DNA of 64,000 nt from contig JAKTNV010000005.1 of the NCBI GenBank assembly GCA_022747635.1, forward strand, positions 42,360,238 to 42,424,237, in the 5' to 3' direction. Below the pieces are notes generated by a model. It saw nothing but the letters and a program-made list of their open reading frames with translations. It did not search any database and was not told where the DNA came from. A program made the position numbers and the translations under genes. Every line of letters starts with the position of its first letter. Position 1 is the first letter of the stretch. Below, piece by piece: positions 37,960 to 50,444 of the stretch. This stretch comes from Hetaerina americana. Lineage: Eukaryota; Arthropoda; Insecta; Odonata; Calopterygidae.

Positions 37960-39830
37960 GAATGCTATCCAAACTTTTCTGAAGAAAAGAAAATTTGTGC
38001 ACTATATTAAAGATACAGCAGGAAAATTCCAGGCCAGGAAAGATTCAATAAGGATGGAATGAATGCTTAGAGGATTTACATGGTAAATAAATTAGGCCAG
38101 CAAGCTTAGATATAGAAAGAGAATATGACATAGATGAGAATAGCTTAGTTCCAGGTGCATTTGATTGCATACCTGTATATAAAGATGCTATAGAGGGAAT
38201 TAAATTAAAATATGATCTTTGGGATTGATAGAATCCCCACAGAAGTACTGAACGGTTTAGGAAATGTAGAAGAAAAAGTTTTTATGAGCTAATTTTTAGC
38301 ATTTGTGAGGAAGGAATTTAGCTGGATCATTTTGCTAGATAAGTGTTAGCTCCCATTCCAAAAACGGAAAGGTAGCCATATGTGATGACTGTAGAATATG
38401 TGACAGATTTGATTTCATGCTTAATATTATGGATCATGCAAAAAGGCTGGAGAAGAGGGCATAGGATTTCTTAGAGAAAAATCAGTTTGAATTCAGAACA
38501 GGGAGAGGTACATGTGACACCAGAGAAGTAAAGAGTAGAAAAGTTACCTTAACCCGATATGATGACAGGAAGGTAAAGAAAACATAATGAAGTCTTTTTA
38601 CATGGAGTGCACTGGTACAGGGAAAAGAAACCTGGATTAGGCAAGAGGGTATGCATAAACTAGAGGCTTGAGGCAACTTGGGATGGAGAAGAGTTGAGAA
38701 AACAAGTTTGATGGAGAGAAAGACTAACATAGGGCACTAAAAATGTGGAAGAATTGTCATGAATTGAAAAAATAAAATGGCATGAACTGTTAGAGGCATG
38801 ATAAGGAAAATATTAATAAAAACTGAAGAGATTTAAAAAATGATGGCAGGATACATATAAGTATTTCATTTCACAGATCTTAGGCCAGGAAACTTGGCAA
38901 TAAAGAGCAAAGTGATGTAAAATAGGCTATGCTAGGCCCAGTAAAAGCCACTGAGGTAAGTAAAAGAAATTAAGACAGCTGGTATAAATATCATCTCTGC
39001 TGAATTACATCAATTTTAATTCCAATCCCAAAATTAAAATAAGGCAGCAGTATGCAAGTACTGAAGATAGTACTAAAGATTGTTCAGAGGAAATGTTAAG
39101 ATAAATATAGGAGGGGCATTCCGTGCAAATGAGAGTGGGTTGAAAGATTACACATATGTCAGATTTAGCAATAATAAACCATTAATTGACCATTCAATCC
39201 ATAAATTGTAGTAATTGCCGAGTGCTTACTTTACAGCACCTGCAAAGGGAATAGATGCTTAAGAAGTTTGAAAGCAAAATAAAATATTCAAGTTAGAAGG
39301 CTTAAGTTAGAGATGGCAGAGCATTTCACTCATTAAAGCAGTACATATACACAAATTTGAGACAGTAAGAATGGCTATAGCTTTTCGGAGCATTGGAAGT
39401 AGAATAAAGTTACCGAAAGTAGTATTCACTAGGAGAAAAGTATTAAATACTTAATGAAAGAAAAATACCTCCTCATGTAAAGATGTGAGGAAGAAATTAG
39501 TGAAACCATTAATATAGAACATTGCTGAATTCTAAAACTTGATCATTAAAGGAAGAAGATGAAAATAGATTATAGGATTGTCTGATAAGGATTGAGAAAA
39601 TAAAATAAATGGAACTGGAGGCAAAAAAATTACTACACAATATTAGCATTATACTGTTGAGAACATTAGAACCAGGTAAGAACAATTGACTGAGAAGATT
39701 TGACAGGCAATTTGTTGCTGAAATTGAATTTTGGGTTATAATGATAATGGAAGGGTGAGTTTAAGTGGATGAAAAGATTATACATTTAATAAGGTATAAA
39801 AAATATCAGATATTTTATATAAAACTCAGC
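37960..39830 (+). pseudogene. RTE-like LINE, decayed copy (reverse transcriptase region)
   Basis: Multiply frameshifted reading of the polymerase domain. Fragments recall the family order: a DTAGKFQARK-type segment (about 38010), GIDRIPTEVL-like (38225), APIPKTER-like (38350), KRLEKRAEEFLGEDQFGFRKGRGT-like (38435-38515), and later YLGS-type and KKRL-type pieces. There are many stops and it is strongly CpG-depleted, so it is an old insertion. Its boundaries with the next copy are approximate. Confidence 0.7.
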
Positions 39831-41560
39831 CCCTCCAATGGACTAGTACAGCCTTGATGTTGTGGAAGGGCTTGTGCACTTTGATGACCCTGAAAGCTAT
39901 GTTGGTTAGAGCGATTGCTCCTGGTAGGGTCACCCATGCCAGATGAGTCAAAGTTTAAGAGCCAGAAGAAAGGTAGTCTGCGCAGTATCTTTTCCTCAGT
40001 AAAGTAGCTGCAAAGACATCTGACCCCCGTAGGGGTGGCCGTAGGTGGTAGTCAACACTGAGTGATGGTGTCACATTAAAAACACTTTTAAGGAAGGGAA
40101 CAGGGAACCACCTCAATTATTAATCCCAAGATTTTAATGATGGACTGTGTAGTGAAGATTAGTCTTGGCAACTACAGCACTCAGCCCAATTGGCCATACA
40201 TCATGTCCGGCAACAGGAGAGGCAAGGCTTCTCTGGTCATCTTCTCAAGAAATCCTTGCAAAGCAAAACCTTCAACAGCAGCACAGAAGATGCAGAAAAA
40301 GAAAACCAAAGTAGTTAGAATAGGAACCTGGAATGTTAGGACAATGCTGAGGACAGGAAAATTAGATGATATAAAGTGAGAGATGGAAAGAGAAAATATA
40401 GATATTTTATGTCTATGCGAGGTGAGATAGAAGAATAGTGGGGATTGCCAGAGTGATAATTATAGAGTTATATACAGTTGAGGGGTTGAGAGCCAGCAAG
40501 GGGTTGCCATAAGTTGAATAAAAAAGTAAGAAGAAGCATAGTCAACACAGAACAAGTAGCTGATAGAATATTACTAGAGGCAAAAGAAGAGCCAATGAAC
40601 TTGGTCATTGTTCAGGTATACATGCCAACAAATAATCATGAGGAAGAAGAAGTTGATAGGGTATACCTAAAGATAGTTAACATAATCCTGCAGGGAAACA
40701 TTTGATGGTGATGGGGGATTAGAATGCTATGGTAGGTGAAGAAAGAGATGGTGATGAGGTGGGGGATTACGGTTTAGGTACAAGGAATAACTGTGGGAAG
40801 AAAGCAATTGAGTTCTGCAGGAGACAGGGGTATATCACTACCACTTGGTTTAGACACTACAAGGCATATACTAGGAAAATAATATATTGTAACCAACAGA
40901 GTCAACTGCTCCAAATATACTTGTACATGGAAAATGCCTGGTGACCCAGAAAGGTATCAGTTAGACTACATTATGGTTAGGCACAGATTAAGGAACAGCT
41001 TGATCAATATGCTCAGTTTCCCAGGAGTGGATGCAGACTCTGATCACAATTTAATTGTTATGAAGTGTAGTGTCCGTTTTAAGAAGATAAGGCAAGGAAG
41101 GCGGGTTAGGAAATAGAATGCAGAAGCATTAACTGGATTGACAAGAAAGGAGTATCAACAGACTGTAGAGAAAATCATGAGTGAGGGTAAGGAGCAGGGT
41201 ACTATCGGGGAAAGATGTGAATATATCAAAAAAAGGGATATCGAAAGCTATAAAAGTAACTATAGGAACTGTTAAACAGAAAAGAACAAGAAAACCATGA
41301 ATCATGAATGAGATGATTAGAAAGATGGATGAGAGAAAGAAATGGAAAAATATAAATGCTGAGTTGGGTAGGAGGCATTATAAAGAGCTAAATAATAAAC
41401 AGAGGTGGGTAATAAATTGAGTAAAAAAATTATGGTTGAAATGCAATGCAAGGATATGGAAATTCTTCAGAGAAAGGATTAGCTTTGTGTTCAATACAAG
41501 AAGGTTGAAACACTAATGGGAAGTAAGATGGGAAAATTTACTTATTGATACTAGTAGATA
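39831..41560 (+). pseudogene. RTE-like LINE, decayed copy (leader and endonuclease)
   Basis: A leader of about 300 bp precedes KKTKVVRIGTWNVRTMLRTGK (40296-40358), the start of an apurinic-type endonuclease. Shifted frames then give LVIVQVYMPTNNHEEEEVD (40590), MGD-N (40710), GERNxxG-like pieces, NCGKKAIEFCRRQGYITTTW (40790), QLDYIMVRHRLRNSL (40950) and GVDADSDHNLIVMK (41030). These match the endonuclease motifs in order, including the SDH signature. Several stops and frameshifts. Same family as 42200 and 43640. Confidence 0.85.
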
Positions 41561-42199
41561 TCATCCTCTCTACTGCTTCAATTGCATCAACAATAATAGT
41601 TCTAAAGTCAAAGCCATCAAAATTAGATAATTTTATAGGTGGTTATAGCAAATGAGTTTATGATTCATAAATATTGTACTTTCTCAAGTTACCAAATTAA
41701 TAGTTATAACAAGCATAATATATTCTTAGTATCCATTTTTTGGCTAAAACTTATGTAAATTTATATGCCATTGTATGTATGGTGAAAAATCTGCCTATCT
41801 TATTATGTGCTTTCCTGAGATTGGTTATCTTTTTCAACTAACCAATAAAAGCTCTTAAATACCTTTTCAGTGTATAAATTGCAAAGAATCAGGGGGACCA
41901 CGTACAATAATTTTGTCAACTACTGAAAAGTAGCACAATGTAGGTGAATAAGAGCAGTCATTAGGGTGTAAATACATTCTGGATTCATAAATTTCAATGA
42001 CATTTCTAGGACACCCGGTCAAAAATTTACAGTTGAAAATATTATTACAGTGGGTTGACCATTTCAGCGGGCATGCCTTATTAAATATGCTATTGAGTAG
42101 GGAAAATGGAAACCACATAAATTGTGTAATCCATGAAACAAATAGGATGGACACAAATTTCACTATGGGTTCTGGCAACTTTGAAAATCTACTGTCAGG
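41561..42199. other. no gene recognised
   Basis: AT-rich, CpG-poor. The 103-codon minus-strand frame at 41867-42178 contains GCPRNVIEIYESRMYLHPND, but I cannot link it to a family. Confidence 0.4.
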
Positions 42200-42560
42200 G
42201 TTTTGAGTCTGGCTGCAGGTGGGGCAGGTTCTGTTGTGGCTGTCATCAGATGAATTCCTTGCAAAGTATAATTGACCATAGCTGCGGAAAAGAAGGCAAA
42301 GAAGATGAATGTATCAATCAGAATAAAGACTTGGAATGTTAGAACAATGTTTAAGACAAGGATAAAAAAATGCAGTAGGAGATGGAGCGAGGAAATATAG
42401 ATATGATAGGGCTGCACGAGTTAAGATGGAAAGATAGTGGAGTGATAGTTGCAGTGAAGGATAAGACATATCATGGTACATTCATTGGAGGGGAAGAGAG
42501 GGAGTGTGTTTTCATGTGTGGGTTAAAAAACCAGGTTATTGGTATTTTCAGTTTTAAGGA
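42200..42560 (+). pseudogene. RTE-like LINE, decayed copy (endonuclease start)
   Basis: SIRIKTWNVRTMFKT (42313-42357) and, in another frame, MERGNIDMIGLHELRWKDSGV (42382-) align with the start of the copy at 40296. The upstream IPCKVYLTIAAEKKAKK parallels NPCKAKPSTAAQKMQKKK there, so both copies share a coding leader. Confidence 0.8.
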
Positions 42561-43639
42561 AAAGTTTGAAATTTTGTCTTTTCTTTTTTCTCTGGTCAAG
42601 ATTAAAACTTCACTGATCATACCAATTATTTAAGGGATACATTGCAAACTCATTTGGTGAATGATATTTCATGGGTATAAAGGTATATGGTTCCAAGAGG
42701 TATAGCTTTGCCCTTCCTTTGGCTCAAGATGTATGCACAAACCAGTTGACTACTTCGTTTCATACTTTATAGTCCTGGAGGGATCATATCCATGGCCACA
42801 AGATTTAACCACAACCTCCTACATGACCACAATGTGTTACCAGAGTTACTTATCGTATTTTTGATCAAGGGGTGGCTTTGATATCATCTGAGGAGACTTT
42901 TTAAATTTGCAATTGCTTACGACAGAATGTTACTGAAATGTAGGTATTTGCAAAGACATCAGAATTCAGTATAATAAATAAATGATTTAAAAGGAAAGCA
43001 TTATAAACAACTCTAATGTTAACTTAATAAATTGGGGGAAATATGTTAAATGAATACTAGACATAAAATTATTTATCAGCAGTTAACTGATTTTTCATTG
43101 ATAAAAATACCAAAATTGGATACAAATCACTTGTAATGTTTTGCACTGTCTCTATTGCACCATGGTTTGCTAAACCTAAATAAGTCCATATAATTCACAA
43201 TTTAGGAAGGCCTCATCTGAAATTTTCTCTCATTTAGTCTTTAAATTAGAACTAATTTTATTGCAGATATGAATCAAGTTTAAAATAGTCAAATATATAA
43301 AAGCTAATTGTATCATAAGTTTTCCTAACAATAGACAATAACCTATATTAGTGAAATGATAACCATGAAGACATTTGATTAAAATTTCCCTTCCTTAACT
43401 GGATGCAATTTGTATATTTTTAAGATCACGCTTTAGCATAATCAAATGAAGATAATTGACATCATTGTAAACTAAAAAATTATTAATTTGCATCAACAAT
43501 TGATAAGATATTATTAGTAGATATAAAAGTTGTACTCACAGTTATAGTTTATACTCAAGTACACATGTCATCAAGTAAACATAGGGAGTAAGAAACAGAC
43601 TGTGTATATAATCAACGACAGGTAATCATTTTCTTTGCT
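42561..43639. other. no gene recognised
   Basis: AT-rich, CpG-poor DNA without a recognisable gene. It may include unrecognisable LINE remains between the copies at 42200 and 43640. Confidence 0.4.
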
Positions 43640-46330
43640 AGCAGTGCTGTTTGATTGTGATGAGGAATTGCCACATGGTGGTGTACAAAGGGAGAGATGG
43701 GAGTGTGCCTTTGGAATCAGGAATCTCTGCAAAGATAAAGCAGAGTTCCACAAGAGAAATGGTTTAATAATTACAAGCAAATGGTTTAAAACCAAAAGAG
43801 ATGTTGTAATAGGTGAGAAGTGCTGGAGAATCCATGAAGATATCATTTTAACAGATTTAGCTCAGCCTAACAGGCTAAGCAAAGATTTAGGAACAGCACA
43901 ATCAATTTCCATAGTATCCCAGGAGCTAATGTGGATTCAGATCAAAATTTAGTTCCAAAATGGTGCAAGTCAGATTCAGAAGGATAAAAAAGGCACAACA
44001 AAAGAGGAAAATGAAACGCAAAAGTTTTAACCAGGGTGAAAAGGAAAAAGAACCAGAGGCCATGTGAAAAATTCCTGAGATAGGACAGGAAGATGGGTAA
44101 AGTAGAAGGAATTATGAATATAACTATAAGGAATATCAAAAAAGGAAAACAGAACAATAGGAAAAGGGAGAATAAACTATGGATTACAGAAGGTATGGTT
44201 AGCAATACAGTTTGAGAATGAAATGAAGAAATGTTAAACACAGCTTTAGGTTGAAGCAATTACAAGCTAATAAATAATAAAATGAGGTGGCAAACTAATA
44301 GGGAAAAAGAAGAGTGGTCGTGGACCCAGTGCAAGGATATGGAGAGTTTACATAGGAAAGGTGAAACAGATGTGCTCTTCAGAAAAGTAAAATACCATCA
44401 AGAAATAAGATGGGATAATCCATGTGTCATGCTAAAGCTACAGCAGGAATATTACTAAGTGATTCAGGAAAGATTAAAGAAAGATGAAATGAATATGCAG
44501 AGGTTTCATATGATGAAGATATTAAGTCAGCAAACTTAGATGCCAATGAGGTTAGCTTAGATACATCCATACTTGCTGGAAAATAGAAAAGGAATTAGGG
44601 GAACTGAAATCAAATAAGGCCATGGAGATAAATAACCCCATAGAACTATAGTCTACTGTTTCAGGCTTCGCTTCATGGAAGTATTTTATATCCATATTAA
44701 AAAGACTTGGTACTTCTCCACAGATTTTTAATACCCGTAGAACTACTTAAGGGTTTAGAAAAAATTGAAAGGGAGGGTTTTTATGGGCTTATTTAAAAAT
44801 TTATGAGGGAGGAAATTGGCCAGAAGACCAATGAGTTGGTATCATTTCCTATCCCAGAAAAAGGAAAAGCAGTCCCATGTGAGGACTATAGCACAAAAAG
44901 TTTGATCATACATGCAGCTTTATTTGTTTATTATTGTTGGCTGTGGTTGTTGGCAGGGTAACGTCCTCATCTGCCAACCCAAGGGTCATGTGTTTGATTC
45001 TCACGTGGGTGGGTTTTCCTCCACATAGGGCTTGGGTGTTTGTAATAGTGTTAATTGTTATAATTGTTAATAGTCTGATGTAAAGGCCAAAAAGTGCTGT
45101 TTTTGGACTATTACTAAATAAATAAAAATATATCACAAAAAGTTTGATATTGCATGCTGCTAAAGTTGTACATATGGTCATGAGCAAAAGGATAGAGAAG
45201 AGGGCAAAGGAATACTTTAGGAAATATCAGTTTAGTTTAAGAATACATGGGATGCTAGAGCAGTAATGGGATTAAAAAGGATTAAAGAATACAACCAGGA
45301 TGCATTGGCTTGCTTCATTGATTTTGAGAAGTCATTTTACCCATTAAACTACATAGAATTAATGAATGTATAACAGAATATTTGCGTACACTAAAGGGAT
45401 GGGCAACTTACATTACAAATTAGGTATTAAAACTTACATCATTGCATATATCTGTCAGCAAAGATGCATGTGGTAGCTATAGATTTTTGATGGGCAATGT
45501 TAGGCAGTGGTCTAAGAGGGGTGTCAACTATCACTAGTGGTTTTCAACACATACATGTATGCATTGAGGTAATGGTATAGAAGACATTGAGAAGAGCTTG
45601 AAATTAAAATGAAATCCATAAAAAGTTATTTTTGTGTATGATAAAGCTTTAGTTAGCCAGTCAGCCTAAGTGTCACAATCACTTCTGAGTGCATTTGATA
45701 ATCAGCAGGATAGGTAGGTACAGAATGAAAACTAATGTGAAAAAATAAAGGTTATGAGGTTTCCAAGAAGGAAGGCTAAGATAAATGTTAAAATAGGAGG
45801 GCAAAAACTAAAGCAGGTGCAAAAGTTCACCTATCTTGGAAGTGTTTGGGCCAAAGTAGTACGGCTACAAGAAGAAGAAGTGCATTAGGCAAAGAAGCTT
45901 TCACAAGGAGGAGGAAGCTGATGGTGAGTAATGATGTTAAGGCAAGACCCTCTAAAACTTTTATATAGAGTGCAGTTTTATTTGGCAAATATACTTGATC
46001 TTTGATACAAGGTGATGTGAGTTAATTGGAAGTTTTTGAGAAGGTGTGGAGAAGGATGGGATATTGAAATGTATGGATAGGAAATATATAAGTATAAAGC
46101 ATGGTAATAGAGGAGAGGGGACTGTTTGCAGAAGTCCAACTACGAGGAAATAGGTTGCAGAGAATTTTGATTGGTAAAGTAGCATTGGACGCTGTGATAA
46201 AGGTGAGAATGTTAGACAAGCAAGATAGGAGGAAGAAAAGAAATAGCATACTGGAGAGATATGAATGAAAGCAGATGGTGTGAGGGATTGAAAAAGGATT
46301 TATTGTAATGCAGGGAGCCATGTTGCACTG
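43640..46330 (+). pseudogene. RTE-like LINE, decayed copy (endonuclease through reverse transcriptase), split by a SINE
   Basis: The order of fragments follows the family: NLCKDKAEFHKRNGLIITSKWF (43720; compare NCGKKAIEFCRRQGYITTTW), SQELMWIQIKI in place of GVDADSDHNLIV (43915), ELKSNKAMEINNP-like (44605), a KRIEKRAKEYFRKYQFSLR stretch (45184), FDNQQDR- and LGSVWAK-like pieces (45690, 45835) and the tail fragments near 46020-46310. Frameshifts and stops occur throughout. The SINE at 44892-45161 is inserted in it. Confidence 0.75.
44892..45161 (+). repeat. tRNA-derived SINE, family D, with target duplication
   Basis: A-box-like GTTGGCAGGGTAACGTCC and B-box-like GTGTTTGATTCTCAC lie about 50 bases apart. 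The tail is AAATAAATAAAAATATAT. Flanks CACAAAAAGTTTGAT at 44892-44906 and 45134-45148 are identical over 15 bp and similar for another dozen. The insertion interrupts the RTE-like copy, so it is younger than that copy. Confidence 0.8.
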
Positions 46331-46754
46331 CATTGGATGAGGCTTAAAAATTTAGTGGTAGTTAGTCTCTGTCTCCTATCAAGGCCTACATTAAATTGTA
46401 CACTACCTTTTATAATTCTACGTGCCGCCTAAAAATCCTCATACCCCTCCTTTTGTCTTGCCTTGTTTGTAGCTCTGATTATTATGGAATTCTTTGTTAG
46501 CTATCATGTTTATATGGAAATACCTGTGGATTAATATTGGTGGTGGATGATAAGCTAATACATGCAGTCTTAGTAATAAGAAAAATACCAAAACAGGACC
46601 CTCTTTACGATCATAATATGCTTTGGCACCATTGATGAAGCTAAATGTAACAATTAGCAATGCACATGCATGAATTTCACACATTTCTAATGTGGTGTTA
46701 ATGAAAGAATAAATACCACTCATTTAACAGCTCACAGTGGCACAAAATAATATG

Positions 46755-46756
<2 letters not shown>

Positions 46757-46789
<33 letters not shown>

Positions 46790-47741
46790 CTTTATTGTTC
46801 TGTAGGTCATACATGCGACATAGAACATTGTCAGGCAAGACATCAAAGCGTACATGTTGTCATAACTTATCATATAAAAATTCATTTACATTGTAATAAC
46901 CCTTTGGCTGTAGAAGTTTCCTTAATTCTGTCTTAAAAACGTTAATATTTGAAATAAGTTTTATATTCAAAGGCAGTTTGTTAAAAATAAGCGAAGCTGA
47001 GTGATGGGGACCTCTTCTGGCACATAATTGTTGTAAAATATGTATGTTTTCACTCCCACGGGTCAAATAAGCATGAACCGTGGAGTTTGGTAAGAATAAA
47101 GTAGGGTTCTTTTTTACCAATAATGCACAGTAAAAAATGTACATACTTGGTAGTGTCATTATATTAAATTTTAGAAATAATGGCTTTCCTGGAAACCTGA
47201 TGGACACGTTTGCCATAACTTTCAAAGCTCTTTTTTGCATAGAGAATGCCCTAGCAGCAGCACTAGTGTTTCCCCATAAAACAACACAATAAGCCAAGTG
47301 AGAATGGATTTTGGCATAATATATTAATTTCAGTATTTCTAATGAAGTAGTTGGAGCCAGTTTACGAATCATATATATTCCCGTTGCCATTTTATTAACT
47401 AAATCCTCAATATGATATTGCCAATCAAGGTTTTCATTTAATTTTAACCCTAAGAATTTTGTAGAACTAGACTGCTGAATAGATGTGGATGCATCAATCT
47501 TGAGTAGAGGACTTGTTACAGGAGGATTAATTTTATGATGGAAATTTAAAAAACATGTTTTATTTCCGTTCAATTTTAAGTTAATAATATGCCTGCCAAA
47601 AGCATTAAATAACCCATTGAGTAAATATTTAGTTAATTTCCTCAAACTCATATGCATGTGGTAAGTAAGTAATAATGTAATCACTGACCTGGTAGACCTG
47701 AAGATATCCTTGCCGATGAATCTAAATCTTGTAGAAACCAT
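46757..47741 (-). pseudogene. non-LTR retrotransposon fragment: reverse transcriptase C-terminal region
   Basis: An open frame of 293 codons reads downstream of the polymerase active site: NGNKTCFLNFHHK (61-73), STKFLGLKLNENLDWQYHI (about 92-110), LEILKLIYYAKIHSHLAYCV, LWGNTSAAARAF and MQKRALKVMANV. This is the standard thumb and connection sequence of jockey- or RTE-group LINEs. The YADD region and everything upstream is missing. The N-terminal 40 residues may be fortuitous. The 3' UTR ends in an ATAATAATA array at 46757-46790. It differs from both the CR1-type LINE and the RTE-like family. A 5'-truncated copy, unlikely to be functional. Confidence 0.85.
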
Positions 47742-49062
47742 GGCAGCTTAGAGGCAGAGTTAGAGGTGATATTTAAACACTGAAATTATGATAAACATTA
47801 GGGATATTAAAATCAAATATATCCATGTCCATGGAGAGCACTAATACATAATATAAAGAAATGTTGCGGTAAACTCAATTATTCATGCTAATGGATTTAT
47901 GATGGAGCACGAATAATCGAAAAACAGGGTTAGCCAAAATATATGGAAAATATGATCATGACGTTAATGGATCTCTATAGACACTCTCCTTTTTTAGTCC
48001 TTGTGATTTATTCACATTTTTAAGCAATGGAAAATTCATTTTTTCCCTTTTTTAGCCATTTTAATGAGGGTGGAACAATGGTTTTAAAGCTGAACTAATC
48101 ACATAGCTTGGAAAAAGGGCTGGTAAAGGATGAATATTGACAAAGGAACCCTAATATGGATTCATATTCATCTTATGGTACCAATTCAAACAATGCAGGG
48201 TAGATGATAAATGGCTTATTTGTTACATAGTGAAGCTAGTTATGTATTTGCTCACCTTTATGGAGAATAGGGCAATTCCAGGATTAATGTATGCAAGGGA
48301 AGCAATAATGGAAAAGTACAAATATTACAAAAATATTTAAAATAAAACATAAAATACCAGTGACAAATTTTGATTTTGTAAAATTAAAAACTTTTAATAA
48401 AGCCCAGATATTTTAAAATTGTATATTTTTTAAAATACATGTGTTTAAGTTTTGAGTTAATACATTAAAGTTTTAAAGCATTTATTTCTCTTTAGGATTG
48501 TAATTTTATGGAACTTTTGAATCAATAGGAAGAGAATAGAATGGATAATCCACCCATGAATAGTTGAGAGTGTACTGTATTCCATTTATGCCATGTTAAA
48601 CTACCATTTCAATAACTGCTCGATATTTCAACTAGAGAAATTTTTGCAACTTCATTAAAAAGAGCTAAAAAGCTAACAAAAAGGTACAATAAGAAAAAAA
48701 AGAAAAATTTCAATTAAAATTCTATCACAGAATGTTATCTGTTTAATGAAGATTTGAAAGGATATTGATGAATGAATGGAATACAAACTATTTATATTTC
48801 AAAGATATATGAAGAGGCAATAAATGAAAAAATCATCACTTAAAGTTCATTTATCACAGTAACCAGGACATTATCTCTTATCATCGTCATTGAAAGTTTT
48901 ATGGCATAAAAACTTTAATATTCCACACCGTATATCCGGAAAATTTTCAATATCAAAGTGGCCTGATTATCAAGGTTAAAACTTTATCTACTTAATTAAT
49001 AATGATGCACTGGAAATTGGAACTTCTGTTGGAATCATTAATCATATGGATTTTCTTAAACA
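47742..49062. other. no gene recognised
   Basis: AT-rich, CpG-poor intergenic DNA with no frame above about 60 codons that looks real. Confidence 0.5.
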
Positions 49063-49314
49063 CACAGTAATCAACCCGAGGGTCAGTTTGGTAGGCGATT
49101 GTAGAGTCCACTGGGTACTAAGCCCGACAGCGGGTGAAATTCACACATCAGGGCAGGGGTGGCAGTTCCTTTCCCTATGCCGGCTATGGTTTATCGGGAA
49201 GATCTGGTACCCAAAAAATCGCATAGCTTGGGTGGAGCTGCAGGTGCCCAGAGAGGCTTGCCTGGGCCCTCCAGTCAGTAGTCAAATGCTCTACCCCTGA
49301 ACTACTGCAACCCA
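49063..49314 (-). repeat. tRNA-derived SINE, family A, copy 4
   Basis: On the minus strand this is the best-preserved head: GTAGTTCAGGGGTAGAGC (A box), TTTGACTACTGACTGGAGGG, then GCTCCACCCAAGCTATGCG, GGGCTTAGTACCCAG and CTCGGGTTGATTACTGTG. The plus-strand frame at 49046-49300 is an accident of this repeat. Confidence 0.85.
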
Positions 49315-50037
49315 CAGCAGATATAAAATTTGGAACTAAAATCTGGTTATCCACTGATATCGCCTACGGTGAAATTTTCACAAAGTTCTTTTCCATTTAC
49401 AGAAATAACCAAAAAAAATAGATTTGGGGCCTGCGCATCTTTTGTAGCAAAAACTGGTGTGCTGGGAGGGCTGTGGTAATTCCAAATAATAGTTAGGAAA
49501 ACGTTTGGTGTTCAATTTAAAGCCTTGAATCCAAAAGAATATGGATGTCTACATCAACATGAAATGCTTGGCGATTTATCAAAAAGATGTGAGGCAGGGA
49601 GTGCAAGCAAGAGGCAGGAAATGGGGTTTGTCCATTCAACAGGCCCCTCGACGACGTGGATTTTCTTATCAAGTCATAAATGAATTATTCCTGAGTGTTA
49701 GGTCTAAAGGCTTCGACAAAATCATCTGAAGTATTCCATCAAGTAGATTGCCCCAATTGATCTGAAAAATTGATGATACTTGTGGATGTCTAGAATTTTT
49801 GCACATCACTAATAATAACCACCTCCTCACTCTAATCTTGAAAAGTTTCTGACCCTTAAGTATTTTTTTAAATTCCCAAATTCTCCGAATATTGTCCTTT
49901 CAGTCTTCAAAATCTATCGTCTATCACCAAGATCTACCACTATCTTCTCACTTCCCAACTTAGCTTATTCCTTCCTTAGCTTATGTTTATTACCATTTTC
50001 AATATCATATCTCAAAAGATTACAAACTAGTTTTTTT
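49315..50037. other. no gene recognised
   Basis: AT-rich DNA between the SINE and the hammerhead repeats. Nothing supported. Confidence 0.5.
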
Positions 50038-50167
50038 TTTGTAACTTCCACACAATTTTTATTCGTACTACCGGTTTCAACGCAACGGCGTCATCATCAG
50101 GTACCTGATGATGACGCCGTTGCGTTGAAACCGGTAGTACGAATAAAAATTGTGTGGAAGTTACAAA
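50038..50167. repeat. perfect 130-bp palindrome with no loop
   Basis: 50038-50102 is the exact reverse complement of 50103-50167, centred on GGTACC. Each arm is one hammerhead-bearing repeat unit, so the locus reads as two units head to head. Confidence 0.95.
50101..50140 (+). ncRNA. hammerhead ribozyme candidate, unit 1
   Basis: Stem I is GTAC (50101-50104) with GTAC (50137-50140). The core is CTGATGA (50105-50111, exact CUGANGA). Stem II is ACGC (50114-50117) with GCGT (50122-50125) and loop CGTT. GAA is at 50127-50129. Stem III is the self-complementary ACCGGT (50130-50135), and the cleavage residue is A50136 (GUA, an NUH site). All invariant core bases are present. The deviation is a bulged base and a U-U opposition between core and stem II. 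The hammerhead fold is established knowledge; self-cleavage here is inferred. Confidence 0.65.
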
Positions 50168-50186
50168 GTATATTCATTTAAACGAG

Positions 50187-50226
50187 GTACCTGATGATGA
50201 CGCCGTTGCGTTGAAACCAGTAGTAC
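50187..50226 (+). ncRNA. hammerhead ribozyme candidate, unit 2
   Basis: Same layout as unit 1, exactly 86 bases downstream in direct orientation. The only change is ACCAGT for ACCGGT in stem III, which keeps the AC/GU pairs. The intervening unit ends AAAGTATATTCATTTAAACGA, which recurs after each copy. Confidence 0.65.
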
Positions 50227-50259
50227 GAATAAAAATTGTGTGGAAGTTACAAAGTATAT

Positions 50260-50411
50260 TCATTTAAACGAATAATGGGCGATGCTGTCCCTCTTCTTGT
50301 ACCAGGCTTGCAGTTCACTCTTGACCCATACCGTTCGGGCAATCCGTGTGGCGTGCCTTGCTGCTGGAGACTTGATGTTGGTGTGCAGGTTGACGTAGTT
50401 GGGAGTGATAC
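50260..50411 (-). pseudogene. Penelope-like retroelement ORF fragment (47 codons)
   Basis: On the minus strand an uninterrupted reading begins ITPNYVNLHTNIKSPAARHA and continues TVWVKSELQAWYKKRDSIAHY. A PxYV/SPAA...E...WYxKRD pattern resembles the N-terminal part of Penelope-like element proteins as I remember it. It lies between hammerhead units 2 and 3, is CpG-rich in a CpG-poor neighbourhood, and is cut off where the repeat begins. No start codon or catalytic domain is present. The family call is an inference. Confidence 0.5.
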
Positions 50412-50444
50412 CTAGCCGTTGCATTGAAACCGGTAGTACGAATA
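50406..50444 (+). ncRNA. hammerhead-like unit 3 (core deleted)
   Basis: Reads ATACCTAGCCGTTGCATTGAAAC, then CGGTAGTACG. The GATGATGAC part of the core is missing, while GAAACCGGTAGTAC and the following unit tail (through ATTCATTTAAACGA at 50484) are retained. Cannot be catalytic. Confidence 0.7.

Noticed and set aside
41867..42178. 103-codon minus-strand frame
   Set aside because: No start context, splice signals or recognisable domain; left as unexplained.
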